The notes under the pieces are model-generated. The model was not told where the DNA came from, made no database searches, and saw only the letters and a program-made list of their open reading frames with translations. Below, piece after piece: positions 6,952 to 16,048 of a stretch of DNA of 64,000 bases (the first letter of the stretch is position 1; each line of letters opens with the position of its first letter). A program made the translations under genes and the position numbers. Source of the DNA: JALYTY01 sp964546935 (lineage in GTDB: Bacteria > Vulcanimicrobiota > Vulcanimicrobiia > Vulcanimicrobiales > Vulcanimicrobiaceae); assembly GCA_964546935.1 (NCBI GenBank), contig CAZJLJ010000002.1, positions 1-64,000 of the forward strand. Direction: 5' to 3'.

Positions 6952-9914
6952 TTTTTGTGCTCCTCCATAAATGCGTGGTAAGCGGCCATCGCGCGTTCAA
7001 ACTGCGTCCGAACGGCGGCGGCTTCTCGGTAGTGCGGTGGAAGTGGGGGTCCCTGGGAAAGCGCGACAGTCCCCGCGAGGATCGTTAGCCGCTCGCGCAG
7101 CTCGTCGGGCATCCATTGGTCGTCTTCGGAGTTTCGAACTCCTGAGGTAAACGCAAGACGAACGCGTTCGATGTTGTGCCGTATCGCGTCGCCGGCGCGG
7201 CTATGCAAAGAGTCCAGATGATTCAGTGCGACGTCGATGTCGTTGAGTTCGTTCTGCAACTCTTGTAGAAAGTTGAAACGAGCAACGTATTCTTCTTGCG
7301 TCCAATGTGCTCGCGGGTCGGGAAGAACGTCTAGCGCACTCTGCAGCGTCGAAGCATCTGCGTAGAGACGAATCGTGTAACGTCCGGGAATGACAGGCAC
7401 GCCGTCACTCGGCCCCTTATTCCAATCACCGGTGTTGTGCCATGGCTCCGGAGGTTCGTTGGAAAGGCTCCAAACTACGCGATTGATCCCTGCGTCGTTC
7501 GTTCCGCTCAGACGCCGAACGAGCTTCCCGCGTGCATCAACGATCTCGATCCTCGGAGCGCTGCGCAATTTTGCAGGCAGGTAATACGAAATGGGCGCGC
7601 CGTAGGGCGGATCGAGCGCAGCGAAGGTTCCCGCTCCGGCGCAACACTCCGTGTCCCACGTGCCATACAGCGACGTCCACCAGTAATACCATGTATAAGC
7701 GTTGTGCGGCGCAAAGAGCACTGGTGTTGTGCCGGCCTCCGCTGACGCGAGATTTTCGAACGGTGTGAGGTCGTCGTAAATATAGATTCCACGGCCGTGT
7801 GTGGCAGCGATCAAATCGTGCATCTGCGGCTGAACGCGCAAATCGTGAACCGAAACGGGCGGCATGTTGAATTGCATGCTGCGCCAGCGGGCGCCGCGGT
7901 CGAGACTGTACCAGACGCCGCGTTCGAGCCCGGCATACAAGACGTTCGGATTAACCGGATCTTCTCGTACGACGCGGGCTATATCGTCTGCCGGCAGACC
8001 GTTCACGATTCCACTCCAACTCTTTCCGCCGTCGTTAGTCACGATGACGTACGGCCGGCGGTCGGCCATCAAATGCCGGTCCACGACCGCATATGCGCGA
8101 TCGACGGAAACGCGCGATGGCTCCACGCACTCAACCCGTCCCCACGGCGCGATCCATGAAGGCGTAACGTTCGACCATTGTGCGCCGTGATTTACCGTTC
8201 TTTGAACGAGCCCGTCATCGGTGCCGATCCAGATGACGTTCGCATCGAGCGGTGAAGGCTCGATATCGAGCAGTGTGTCGTAAAACTCGGCACCCGATAT
8301 ATCCGTATTGATCGGGCCGCCGGCCAATTGCTGTTTATCGGGATCGTTCCGAGTAAGGTCCGGGCTGATAACCTTCCACGTGCGTCCGCGGTCCGTCGTT
8401 TGGAAGACGACGTTAGCGCCGAAATACGCAATGCCCGGTTCCTTCGGAGAGAACGCAACTGGAGATTCCCAATTGAATCGATACGGTAATCCGGCGAGCG
8501 CGCGTCCATTGGTATCGGTGACGTCCGGAGTGATGTCAAGATTTTGCCGCGACGCGTAATCATAAATTCCCAGTTGACCGTTGAGTTCGTTAACGCCGGC
8601 GTTCCAAATGAACTGCGGGCGACCCGGTTCGGGGACAGCCCAGACACCGTCCGAATTGTTTGCAACGTCGCGCCAATCGGCGTTGAGCAATCCCAGCGGA
8701 CTCAAACTCAAATTCGGAGCGCAGAATGAATCATCGTCCTGCATCGCGGCGCAGACGTGATACGGATTTTGGTCGTCAAAGCTAACATGGTAAATCTGAG
8801 CAAGCGTTACGTTGAAACGCCAATCCCATGTGCGACCGAAGTCCACCGAGACCGGAGCGCCGCCGTCATCTGCCTCGATCAGGCGCTTTCCGTCACGCGA
8901 AATCCAAAGACCGTGATGATCTTGGTGCACGGCGTTAGCCATGTCGTGGAACGTCTTGCCGCCGTCACGCGTCTCAATGAGGTTCTCCGAGGAAAAATAA
9001 ACGTGATCGCGATTTGCCGGATCTACATCCAGCCGGCTCATATAGAAAGGCCGCTGGTCGATCAGCGTGTCGCCGGACATCATGCGCCAATGCACGCCGC
9101 CGTCATCGGAACGCCACAACAACCCGGCTTTCGACTGGATCAACGCGTAAACGCGTGATGAATCGGTCGGGGCTACAGCCAATCCGATGCGGCCCATCAT
9201 TCCGCTCGGTAACCCGTTGCCGTGAAGAAGCTTCCACGTTTTTCCGCCGTCGACGGATTTATAAATGCCGTCTTGAGGACCGCCGCTCGTAAACGTCCAC
9301 GGCAGACGCCGGAACTGCCAGACGCCGGCGTAAAGCACACGTGGATTGCGCGCGTCGACCGCGATATCGGAAACGCCGCTTTGGGGCCCCGCATATAACG
9401 TATGCTGCCAATGCAGCCCGCCATCCGTCGTTCGATAAATGCCGCGAGCGCTCGTGTCGCGGAACGGATTGCCCAGCGCTCCGACGATCGCGATATTCGG
9501 ATCCCGCGGATCCACGGCGATGCGTGAGATGGCGTACGTATCATCCAGTCCGCGATGCAGCCAGTGCGCGCCGCCATCGCGCGTCAGCCAAACACCGTCG
9601 CCGTACGATGCATCGTTGCGTGGATTGGACTCCCCCGTTCCGACCCAAACGACATTGTTATTCGATCGCGCAATGGTCAGCGCGCCGATGGCGCTTACAG
9701 ACGACTGCGGCCACACGTCTTTCCACGTGAGGCCGCCATTTGTCGTCTTAAAAACGCCGCCGCCCGCGGCGCCGAAATAGTATAGGAGAGGATCGTAATC
9801 ACTGCCGCCGACTGCACTGACACGACCTCCGGCACCCGCGGGGCCTAACGCGCGCCACGGGGGTGTCGCCGCTGATGCGTGTGCGTTGCATGCGACGATT
9901 ATAAACGCCGCCAA
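6948..9914 (-). CDS. Secreted VPS10/BNR-repeat beta-propeller protein
   Basis: A 988-residue exported protein made mostly of sortilin/BNR-type beta-propeller blades. About ten Asp-box motifs are visible, for example TTNGGLTW, TRDGGAHW, SVDGGKTW, SDDGGVHW, TTDRGRTW and TNDGGKSW, spread through residues 50-700. The C-terminal region (about 720-988) has an Ig-like strand pattern (IPGRYTIRLYA) and a helical tail. No glycosidase active site is evident, so the common glycosyl-hydrolase label is not supported. The only standard start is TTG at 9914, which leaves a signal peptide without a basic residue; in-frame codons upstream encode ALRPWIA, so translation may begin slightly earlier at a non-standard codon. 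It is 20 nt downstream of a Rieske gene and overlaps the TonB receptor by 4 bases. Confidence 0.85.
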   Translation of the reverse strand: MAAFIIVACNAHASAATPPWRALGPAGAGGRVSAVGGSDYDPLLYYFGAAGGGVFKTTNGGLTWKDVWPQSSVSAIGALTIARSNNNVVWVGTGESNPRNDASYGDGVWLTRDGGAHWLHRGLDDTYAISRIAVDPRDPNIAIVGALGNPFRDTSARGIYRTTDGGLHWQHTLYAGPQSGVSDIAVDARNPRVLYAGVWQFRRLPWTFTSGGPQDGIYKSVDGGKTWKLLHGNGLPSGMMGRIGLAVAPTDSSRVYALIQSKAGLLWRSDDGGVHWRMMSGDTLIDQRPFYMSRLDVDPANRDHVYFSSENLIETRDGGKTFHDMANAVHQDHHGLWISRDGKRLIEADDGGAPVSVDFGRTWDWRFNVTLAQIYHVSFDDQNPYHVCAAMQDDDSFCAPNLSLSPLGLLNADWRDVANNSDGVWAVPEPGRPQFIWNAGVNELNGQLGIYDYASRQNLDITPDVTDTNGRALAGLPYRFNWESPVAFSPKEPGIAYFGANVVFQTTDRGRTWKVISPDLTRNDPDKQQLAGGPINTDISGAEFYDTLLDIEPSPLDANVIWIGTDDGLVQRTVNHGAQWSNVTPSWIAPWGRVECVEPSRVSVDRAYAVVDRHLMADRRPYVIVTNDGGKSWSGIVNGLPADDIARVVREDPVNPNVLYAGLERGVWYSLDRGARWRSMQFNMPPVSVHDLRVQPQMHDLIAATHGRGIYIYDDLTPFENLASAEAGTTPVLFAPHNAYTWYYWWTSLYGTWDTECCAGAGTFAALDPPYGAPISYYLPAKLRSAPRIEIVDARGKLVRRLSGTNDAGINRVVWSLSNEPPEPWHNTGDWNKGPSDGVPVIPGRYTIRLYADASTLQSALDVLPDPRAHWTQEEYVARFNFLQELQNELNDIDVALNHLDSLHSRAGDAIRHNIERVRLAFTSGVRNSEDDQWMPDELRERLTILAGTVALSQGPPLPPHYREAAAVRTQFERAMAAYHAFMEEHKK

Positions 9915-9934
9915 CGCGATCCATGGCCGTAGAG

Positions 9935-11059
9935 CTATGGGCTCATTGCTCCCGTCATCGTTGAGAGATAGTGTCTGTCGAATGCAGCGAGTAATCCTTC
10001 TGCATTTGCATACGGACCCGGTACGTAGGCCTTCGAAGAAACGCCCGCCTGGGTGAGTTCGCTAACGTGCCAGTCTTGTCGATTCGTCAAATCCCAGAAA
10101 TCGACGGCATCGCTTGGATCGAAACCCGGTTGCGCCATCGCGTTCGGATCAAAAAGCCACAAACAATCGATTTCGGTGCGGTTTACACTGCGAGCATTGA
10201 TGTAATGCACCATTACGTAGTCGGGATGCAGACTCAAAAGCATCGACGGGAAGATCGTATAGTAGTAGATGCGGTCGAGCTCTTCACCGCTTACGTCGCC
10301 GAGCGGCGGACGCGTTGTCCCGCCCGAGATCGTCAAACTCGTTCCGTGTTGGCGCAGCTCGGAAAACCCACCGAGAAATGGACCATCGTCAAGATCGTTG
10401 CGGCCGCTATCCGACGGTGAAAGCTTATCGAGCTGCGGATGAACGAGCGGACAGTGATAGCACTCCGAGTAGTTTTGGAAGACGAGCTTCCAATTCACGC
10501 CAAGGTCGTAGTGGATCGTTCGCGCAGTTCGCAGTTCGCCGATGTGCCATCGCGCGAAACGGGTTAGCAGCGGGGCGAAAACTTTTTCGAACGGTTCCGG
10601 ATTCGAGGCCAGATTTACGAAAATGAAGCCTTCCCACAATGCTACGGCCGCTTCATGAAGCGGGTAATCCTCGGCGGCAAAGCCGGGGACGTCTTTCATG
10701 TTCCGCGCGACTTTCAGCGCCCCGTCCAAACCGTAGGTCCACGCGTGGTACGGACATTGAATGGACCCGGTGAAGTGGCCGGTGCGCACTTCGCACATCT
10801 TCGTGCCGCGGTGGCGGCAAACGTTGTAAAATGCATGCACCGCGCCGGAAGCGTCGCGTGTAACGATAAGGCTCTCGCCCGCGACATCGGCTAAAAAGTA
10901 ATCGCCCGAGTTTGCGAGTTGCTCCAACCGGCCAACGCAAATCCACTCGCGAGTAAAGATGCGCTCACGCTCGCGAGCAAAGATCTCGGGTGAGACGTAC
11001 CATTGCGCTTCCAACGCGTGGGCGCCGGTTCCGACGGTAGGCTTGACGAACGTGGCCAT
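9935..11059 (-). CDS. Rieske non-heme iron oxygenase, alpha subunit (copy 1)
   Basis: A 374-residue ring-hydroxylating-type oxygenase alpha subunit. The Rieske [2Fe-2S] motif is Cys81-Arg-His83 and Cys102-Pro-Tyr-His105. The mononuclear iron site is in ENYSECYHCPLVHP-like sequence (His202, His207). The sequence style (short alpha subunit, NYSECYHC) is closest to the glycine-betaine/quaternary-amine demethylase branch rather than classical aromatic dioxygenases; that is an inference from motif appearance. No reductase or ferredoxin partner is adjacent. It is divergent from a second Rieske gene at 11192, with palindromic sites between them, and is followed in the same orientation by the propeller-TonB-S9 genes after only 20 nt. 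Confidence 0.92.
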   Translation of the reverse strand: MATFVKPTVGTGAHALEAQWYVSPEIFARERERIFTREWICVGRLEQLANSGDYFLADVAGESLIVTRDASGAVHAFYNVCRHRGTKMCEVRTGHFTGSIQCPYHAWTYGLDGALKVARNMKDVPGFAAEDYPLHEAAVALWEGFIFVNLASNPEPFEKVFAPLLTRFARWHIGELRTARTIHYDLGVNWKLVFQNYSECYHCPLVHPQLDKLSPSDSGRNDLDDGPFLGGFSELRQHGTSLTISGGTTRPPLGDVSGEELDRIYYYTIFPSMLLSLHPDYVMVHYINARSVNRTEIDCLWLFDPNAMAQPGFDPSDAVDFWDLTNRQDWHVSELTQAGVSSKAYVPGPYANAEGLLAAFDRHYLSTMTGAMSP

Positions 11060-11074
11060 AACTCACTCCCTCAG

Positions 11075-11152
11075 CCGAATATTGTTCGGAATTTCGAGCG
11101 GAGGGGGCGCTATCCTTCGGGTCGTAACAGCATTTCACCGAATGTCATTCGG
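11075..11152. promoter_or_regulatory. Pair of matching 15-bp palindromes between divergent Rieske genes
   Basis: CCGAATATTGTTCGG (11075-11089) and CCGAATGTCATTCGG (11138-11152) share the form CCGAAT-N3-(G/A)TTCGG. Their centres are 63 bp apart, close to six helical turns. The first ends 16 bp before the start of the minus-strand Rieske gene; the second lies 39 bp before the plus-strand Rieske start. This is the layout of a two-site operator controlling both divergent genes. No regulator gene is adjacent. Confidence 0.6.
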
Positions 11153-11191
11153 AAGACACGCGCTTTGCGTCGTATAAATTTAGGAGGGGCC

Positions 11192-12319
11192 ATGGCGAGA
11201 TCAAGCCCCGTCAATCTTGAACGGTCACTGCCCCGTGCGGCCTACTGGGACGCTCGGTTTTTTGAACGCGAAAAGCGCGCGGTCTTCTGGGATCAATGGT
11301 TCTACGCCGGCCGCGCGGAGCTGCTCGACGGCCCCGGGTCGTACCGCGTCCTTGAGATCGCCGGCGAGAGCATCATTCTCGTCCGCGGCGACGACGGCAG
11401 GATCTACGGCCACATCAATCTGTGCCGCCACCGGGGCAGCCAATTGCTGTGCGGCGAGGGCACGCTCCGCGGCGCGATTCGCTGCCCTTATCATGCCTGG
11501 GCGTACGCGCATGACGGCCGGCTAATCGCCTCGCCTTTCATTGAATCGTCGTCGATTCCTGAAGATGCAAAGCATCTCTACGCCGCGGCTGTGGCGGAAT
11601 GGGCCGGCTTCCTGTTTGTCCGCGTCAATGCTGCGCCGGACGAGGATTCCGTTGCGAGCCTTCACGCGCAGCTTAACGGCGTGCCCGAACGTTTGCGCCG
11701 GTATCCGTTGAGGGAACTGCGCGTCGCACGGACCATCCGCTACGACGTCAACGCTAATTGGAAAGTTCTGCTCGAGAACTACAACGAGTGTTATCATTGC
11801 GCGGGCGTGCATCCGGAACTCTGCAAAATCGTTCCCGCCTTCAAACAACACGGCGGCGCGGGCTTGGATTGGGATCGCGGCATTCCGCACAAAGACGGCG
11901 CGTTCACATTTACAACGAGCGGGACGTCGGCGCGTGCTCTCTTCGATGGATTGAACGAGGAAGAACGAACGCGCCACAAGGGCGAGTTAATTTATCCGAA
12001 CATGCTCCTGAGCTTGTCGGCGGAGCACGTGGCGGTGTTTTCGCTTTGGCCGCAAGCCTCCGATCGCACCATTGTAATCTGCGATTTTCTGTTTCATCCC
12101 GATGAGATGCAGAAAGCAGATTTCGATCCGTCGGACGCGGTCGAGTTTTGGGATCTCGTTAACCGGCAAGATTGGAAGATTTGCGAAAGCGTGCAGCGCG
12201 GGATGCGTTCGCAGAAATTCCGTTACGGTTATTACGCACCGATGGAAGACTGGAGCCTCGACATGCGGCGCTACATCTGCGAGCGCCTCGGCCCAGATGC
12301 GGCGGAGACGGAAGATTAG
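11192..12319 (+). CDS. Rieske non-heme iron oxygenase, alpha subunit (copy 2)
   Basis: A 375-residue paralogue-like partner of the divergent gene. The start at 11192 is chosen because TAGGAGGGG (11181-11189) precedes it; an open frame continues further upstream without support. The Rieske centre is Cys78-Arg-His80 and Cys98-Pro-Tyr-His101; the iron site is in ENYNECYHCAGVHPEL. The C-terminal FWDLVNRQDW segment is shared with copy 1 (FWDLTNRQDW), showing the two belong to the same subfamily. The gene is one base upstream of a sarcosine-oxidase-like gene, so the pair probably acts sequentially, consistent with oxidative demethylation of an N-methylated compound. The substrate is not established and the electron donor is not encoded next to it. 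Confidence 0.92.
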   Translation: MARSSPVNLERSLPRAAYWDARFFEREKRAVFWDQWFYAGRAELLDGPGSYRVLEIAGESIILVRGDDGRIYGHINLCRHRGSQLLCGEGTLRGAIRCPYHAWAYAHDGRLIASPFIESSSIPEDAKHLYAAAVAEWAGFLFVRVNAAPDEDSVASLHAQLNGVPERLRRYPLRELRVARTIRYDVNANWKVLLENYNECYHCAGVHPELCKIVPAFKQHGGAGLDWDRGIPHKDGAFTFTTSGTSARALFDGLNEEERTRHKGELIYPNMLLSLSAEHVAVFSLWPQASDRTIVICDFLFHPDEMQKADFDPSDAVEFWDLVNRQDWKICESVQRGMRSQKFRYGYYAPMEDWSLDMRRYICERLGPDAAETED

Positions 12320-13486
12320 ATGAAGCGCGAGTTCGACGTCATCGTTCTCGGCCTCGGCGGCATCGGCAGCGGAGCAACATATTGGCTCGCAAAGCGAGGC
12401 GCGCAGGTTCTGGGCATCGAGCAGTTCGCTTTAGGACACGCTCGCGGCGAGTCGCACGATCACTCGCGAATCATTCGCCTTTCCTACCACGCGACGAACT
12501 ATGTAGAACTCGCAAAAGAAGCGTACGCCGCTTGGAGCTCGGTGGAAGCCGACGCAAAAGAACCGGTGGTCTTTAAAACCGGCGGACTGGATCTCGGCCC
12601 GCGAAACGGCGCCATTCCGCTTCAAGGATACGCCGACGCGATGCGCGCCTGCGACGTGCCCTTCGATGTAATGGACGCAGCGGAGATCCGGCGCCGCTTT
12701 CCCGCCTTCGTCATTGATGACGATGTCTGGGGTCTGTTCCAAGCCGACAGCGGAATCGTGGCCGCAGAAAAAGCGACTGCGGCGCATCAACGTGCCGCAC
12801 GTGATTTCGGCGCAACGCTCCTCGATGGAACTCCCGTTACGAATATCAACGCAACGGGCGGCGAGATCACCGTTGAAGCCGGCGACGAAACTTATCGGGC
12901 GAAATCGCTCGTCATCGCTGCTGGCCCGTGGACGAACGCGGCACTCGCTCACTTCGGGCTTCATCTTCCGCTCGAAGTGACCAAAGAGCAGGCCATGTAC
13001 TTCCGGCCGTTTGATATCGACCCGTTCGCGTTCGGTCGATTTCCGGTATGGATTTGGATGGACGATCCGTCGTTCTACGGCTTTCCGGTCTTCGGCGAGA
13101 GCGGCGCGGTGAAAGTAACGCAGGACGCCGGCGGAAAAGCGGTCGATCCAAATACGCGCACTTTTCAACCCGATCCGGAAATCACGGCTCGCGTGAGAAC
13201 GTTTCTTGAAAATCATATTCCGTTGCTCGACGGCCCCGAACATCTCGTGAAAACGTGTCTCTATACGCTGACGCCGGACCGCGATTTCGTTATCGATACG
13301 TTACCCGGGCATCGAAACGTTCATCTGGCAATCGGTGCCGGGCACGCGTTCAAGTTCGCGTCCGTGATCGGACGCATTCTAAGCGAAGTCGCGCTCGACC
13401 GATCCACACGATCGGATCTCTCCGGTTTTTCTTTACAACGGCCGATTTTGCAAATGGCCGAACCGCCGAAATCCTACATGGTGTAG
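12320..13486 (+). CDS. Monomeric sarcosine oxidase / N-methyl-amino-acid oxidase family flavoenzyme
   Basis: A 388-residue FAD-dependent amine oxidase of the MSOX/SolA (N-methyltryptophan oxidase) family. The dinucleotide-binding motif GLGGIGSG is at residues 11-18. Cys313 in KTCLYTLTPDRDF is at the position that carries covalent 8-alpha-S-cysteinyl FAD in this family, and GAGHAFKFA matches the C-terminal flavin-contact region. Family members oxidise secondary N-methyl amines (sarcosine, N-methyl amino acids), releasing formaldehyde and H2O2. The ATG follows the stop of the Rieske gene directly, implying an operon. The exact substrate is open: sarcosine, a betaine breakdown product or another N-methyl amino acid. 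Confidence 0.9.
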   Translation: MKREFDVIVLGLGGIGSGATYWLAKRGAQVLGIEQFALGHARGESHDHSRIIRLSYHATNYVELAKEAYAAWSSVEADAKEPVVFKTGGLDLGPRNGAIPLQGYADAMRACDVPFDVMDAAEIRRRFPAFVIDDDVWGLFQADSGIVAAEKATAAHQRAARDFGATLLDGTPVTNINATGGEITVEAGDETYRAKSLVIAAGPWTNAALAHFGLHLPLEVTKEQAMYFRPFDIDPFAFGRFPVWIWMDDPSFYGFPVFGESGAVKVTQDAGGKAVDPNTRTFQPDPEITARVRTFLENHIPLLDGPEHLVKTCLYTLTPDRDFVIDTLPGHRNVHLAIGAGHAFKFASVIGRILSEVALDRSTRSDLSGFSLQRPILQMAEPPKSYMV

Positions 13487-13534
13487 GTTCTTCATCCCGT
13501 TCTTCTTCCGGACTAAGAAAGGTCTCGCAACTTA

Positions 13535-15118
13535 ATGGCAAGCAAATACGACGCAATCATCATCGGAGGCGGCCATAACGGCCTGGTAACCGCGTGTTAC
13601 TTAGCTAAAGCCAAATGGAAAGTTTTGGTTTTGGAACGCCGCTACATCGTCGGCGGTGCGTGCGTCACCGAAGAGACCTTCCCCGGATTCAAAGTTTCCA
13701 CGGCTGCTTATGTAAACAGCCTATTTCGTCCGGAGATCATTCGCGACCTCAACCTGAAGAGCTACGGCTTCGAAGCGATCGAACGCAATCCGGCATCGTT
13801 CTCACCGTTTTTAGACGGTCGCTATCTCATGCTCGGACGCGATCGCGCGAGCGATGTCGCCGAGATTGCCAAGTTCAGCAAGCGTGACGCGGAAGCATAT
13901 CCAAAGTACGAAGAGATGCTCGAACGCGTCGCGAGCGTAATCGAACCGACGCTGACGCAAATTCCGCCGAACGTTCTGAAACCTGGTCTTAGCGATCTGG
14001 TGAACATGGGCAAGATGGGTCGCGCAATGCAAAAGATGGGTCCGGCGATGAACGAAGCGATCGAAATGCTCAGCGGTGCGGCGCGACCGATCCTCGATCG
14101 CTGGTTCGAATCCGAAGAGTTGAAGGGCACTATTGCTACCGACGCCATCATCGGCGCCTTCATGGCACCGTCGATGCCGGGCACGGCCTACGTGTTGTTC
14201 CATCACGTGATGGGCGAAACGAACGGCAAGAAAGGCGTGTGGGCGTACATGCGAGGCGGCATGGGCGGCCTTACCCAATCGCTCGCCAAGGCAGCGAAAG
14301 ATCTGGGCGTTGAGATTCGCACCGAAGCCGAAGTCGCAAAGATCCTAACGAAGAACGGCGCCGTCACCGGCGTTGCACTAACGAACGGTGATGAGTTCTA
14401 CGCTAAGAAAGTAGCCAGCGGCGTCGACATGCATTTGACGTTCGAGAAGTTCCTCGATCCGCAAACGCTCCCGCAAGATTTCCGAGAAGCGGTCGGTCGC
14501 ATTACCTACGACAGTGCGTCGGTGAAGATCAACGTGGCGCTCGAACGCTTGCCGAGTTTCACCGCGCTGCCCGGACACGAACCGGGTCCGCAGCATCATG
14601 GCACCGTCCATCTTTGTCCGGACCAAGACTTCATCGAACGCGCCTACGATGACGCAAAATACGGTTACCCGTCGAAAGAACCGGTCGTGGAATGCACGAT
14701 GCCGTCGTCTCTTGATTCAACCGTCGCACCGGACGGCAAGCATCTCATGTCGATGTTCGTTCAATACGCGCCGTACAAACTCAAAGACGGTCCGTGGACG
14801 GACGCGGTGAAAGAAGACTTTGCAAACCGCTGTTTCAATATCGTTGAGCAGTATGCGCCGGGATTCAAAGATTCGATCGTCGAGAAGCAGATTTTGAGTC
14901 CGGTCGATATCGAAGAAACATTTGGACTTACCGGCGGCAACATTTTCCAGGGAACGATGCCGCTGCATAACCTGTACATGTTCCGGCCGGTTCCCGGCTA
15001 CGCAAACTACAAGACGCCGCTGAAGAACCTCTATATGTGTGGCGCCGCTGCGCATCCGGGAGGCGGCGTGATGGGCGCGCCGGGTTGGAACGCGGCACGC
15101 GAAATGCTTAAAAGCTAA
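13535..15118 (+). CDS. PYROXD2/phytoene-desaturase-like FAD-dependent oxidoreductase
   Basis: A 527-residue flavoprotein of the phytoene desaturase-like/PYROXD2 group. The N-terminal Rossmann motif is IIIGGGHNGL (residues 8-17), followed by LERRYIVGGACVTEE. The C-terminal end has the family signature GAAAHPGGGVMGAPGWNAA, which contacts FAD. No carotenoid genes are near, so a carotenoid role is unlikely. Its position between the sarcosine-oxidase-like gene and a beta-hydroxyacid dehydrogenase suggests a step in the same catabolic pathway. Spacing to the previous gene is 48 nt, with AAAGG shortly before the ATG. Confidence 0.88.
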   Translation: MASKYDAIIIGGGHNGLVTACYLAKAKWKVLVLERRYIVGGACVTEETFPGFKVSTAAYVNSLFRPEIIRDLNLKSYGFEAIERNPASFSPFLDGRYLMLGRDRASDVAEIAKFSKRDAEAYPKYEEMLERVASVIEPTLTQIPPNVLKPGLSDLVNMGKMGRAMQKMGPAMNEAIEMLSGAARPILDRWFESEELKGTIATDAIIGAFMAPSMPGTAYVLFHHVMGETNGKKGVWAYMRGGMGGLTQSLAKAAKDLGVEIRTEAEVAKILTKNGAVTGVALTNGDEFYAKKVASGVDMHLTFEKFLDPQTLPQDFREAVGRITYDSASVKINVALERLPSFTALPGHEPGPQHHGTVHLCPDQDFIERAYDDAKYGYPSKEPVVECTMPSSLDSTVAPDGKHLMSMFVQYAPYKLKDGPWTDAVKEDFANRCFNIVEQYAPGFKDSIVEKQILSPVDIEETFGLTGGNIFQGTMPLHNLYMFRPVPGYANYKTPLKNLYMCGAAAHPGGGVMGAPGWNAAREMLKS

Positions 15119-15139
15119 GATGGTAGGAGTGAGATCATC

Positions 15140-16048
15140 ATGAGCACACTGCCGAAAGTCGGAGTCGTCGGGACCGGGCGCATGGGAGCGAATATCGCGC
15201 GGCGTTTGAAAGACGTCGGCTACCCGATCGCCGCACTCTACGACGTTAATCCGGCCAGCGCACAAGACACGGCCAAGGATACCGGCGGCGAAGCCACGCA
15301 GTCGCTTTCGCGCGTCACGGAACTCTCCGATATCATTTTAACGGTCGTCCCCGACGACGCAGCGATGTACAAAATCTTCTCCCGAGACGGCGACAGTCTG
15401 CTGAACGGCGCTAAAGGAAAGATATTCATCAACGCGGCGACCGTCACGCCGAAGGTCCACGTTAACGTCCAGGGCTTCGCAGAAGTGGCCGGCGCGCATT
15501 CGCTTGAGGCTTGCATGGCAAGCTCCATTCCTCAAGCGCGCGACGGTACGTTATATCTGATGATTGGCGGACGGCGCGAAATTTTCGATCAGGTAAAGCC
15601 CATGCTCGAAAAAATGAGTGCTTCGTTGAAATACATCGGAGAAGCAGGTCGCGCTGCGCAAGTCAAAGCGCTCGTCAACATGGTCATGAACATCAACACC
15701 GCGGGACTTGCCGAAGGCCTTGGCCTGGGCAACGCGCTCGGGTTGGACCTCGATATGTTGCGTGAAGTCTTTTCGCAAACCGGCGCTAATTCGCGCGTCC
15801 TGGAAACCGATGGCGGCGACATGCAGGCACGAGAACACGACGTCTACTTCTCGGCCGAGCACGCCGCGAAAGATTCCGGCATCGCTCTCGGCCTTGCAAA
15901 GGACGAAGATCTTCGTCTTCCGGTCGCGCAGGCGACGTACGAACAATTCGAACTCATGAAACGCCTTGGGCTCGGCCAATTGGATAAGTCCGGCGTCTCC
16001 GAATTGACGTTCAAAGACCGCCACGCTCAACATCTCAGCGCGCATTGA
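15140..16048 (+). CDS. NAD(P)-dependent beta-hydroxyacid dehydrogenase family protein
   Basis: A 302-residue member of the 3-hydroxyisobutyrate/glyoxylate reductase family. The Rossmann motif VGVVGTGRMGANIA is at residues 7-20. GAHSLEACMASSIPQARDGTL corresponds to the substrate-binding segment and AAQVKALVNMVMN contains the likely catalytic Lys. The family oxidises beta-hydroxyacids or reduces semialdehydes with NAD(P). AGGAG lies just upstream of the ATG. The stop overlaps the next start (TGATG), so it is coupled to the hydrolase. A role in recycling an aldehyde or hydroxyacid from the Rieske/amine-oxidase pathway is an inference from position. Confidence 0.9.
   Translation: MSTLPKVGVVGTGRMGANIARRLKDVGYPIAALYDVNPASAQDTAKDTGGEATQSLSRVTELSDIILTVVPDDAAMYKIFSRDGDSLLNGAKGKIFINAATVTPKVHVNVQGFAEVAGAHSLEACMASSIPQARDGTLYLMIGGRREIFDQVKPMLEKMSASLKYIGEAGRAAQVKALVNMVMNINTAGLAEGLGLGNALGLDLDMLREVFSQTGANSRVLETDGGDMQAREHDVYFSAEHAAKDSGIALGLAKDEDLRLPVAQATYEQFELMKRLGLGQLDKSGVSELTFKDRHAQHLSAH

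Noticed and set aside
6948..9914. Glycoside hydrolase (sialidase) assignment for the propeller protein
   Set aside because: Asp boxes alone do not imply sialidase; no Arg triad or catalytic Tyr/Glu arrangement was recognised.
13535..15118. Carotenoid phytoene desaturase
   Set aside because: No other carotenoid gene is near, and the C-terminal signature fits the PYROXD2-like branch.
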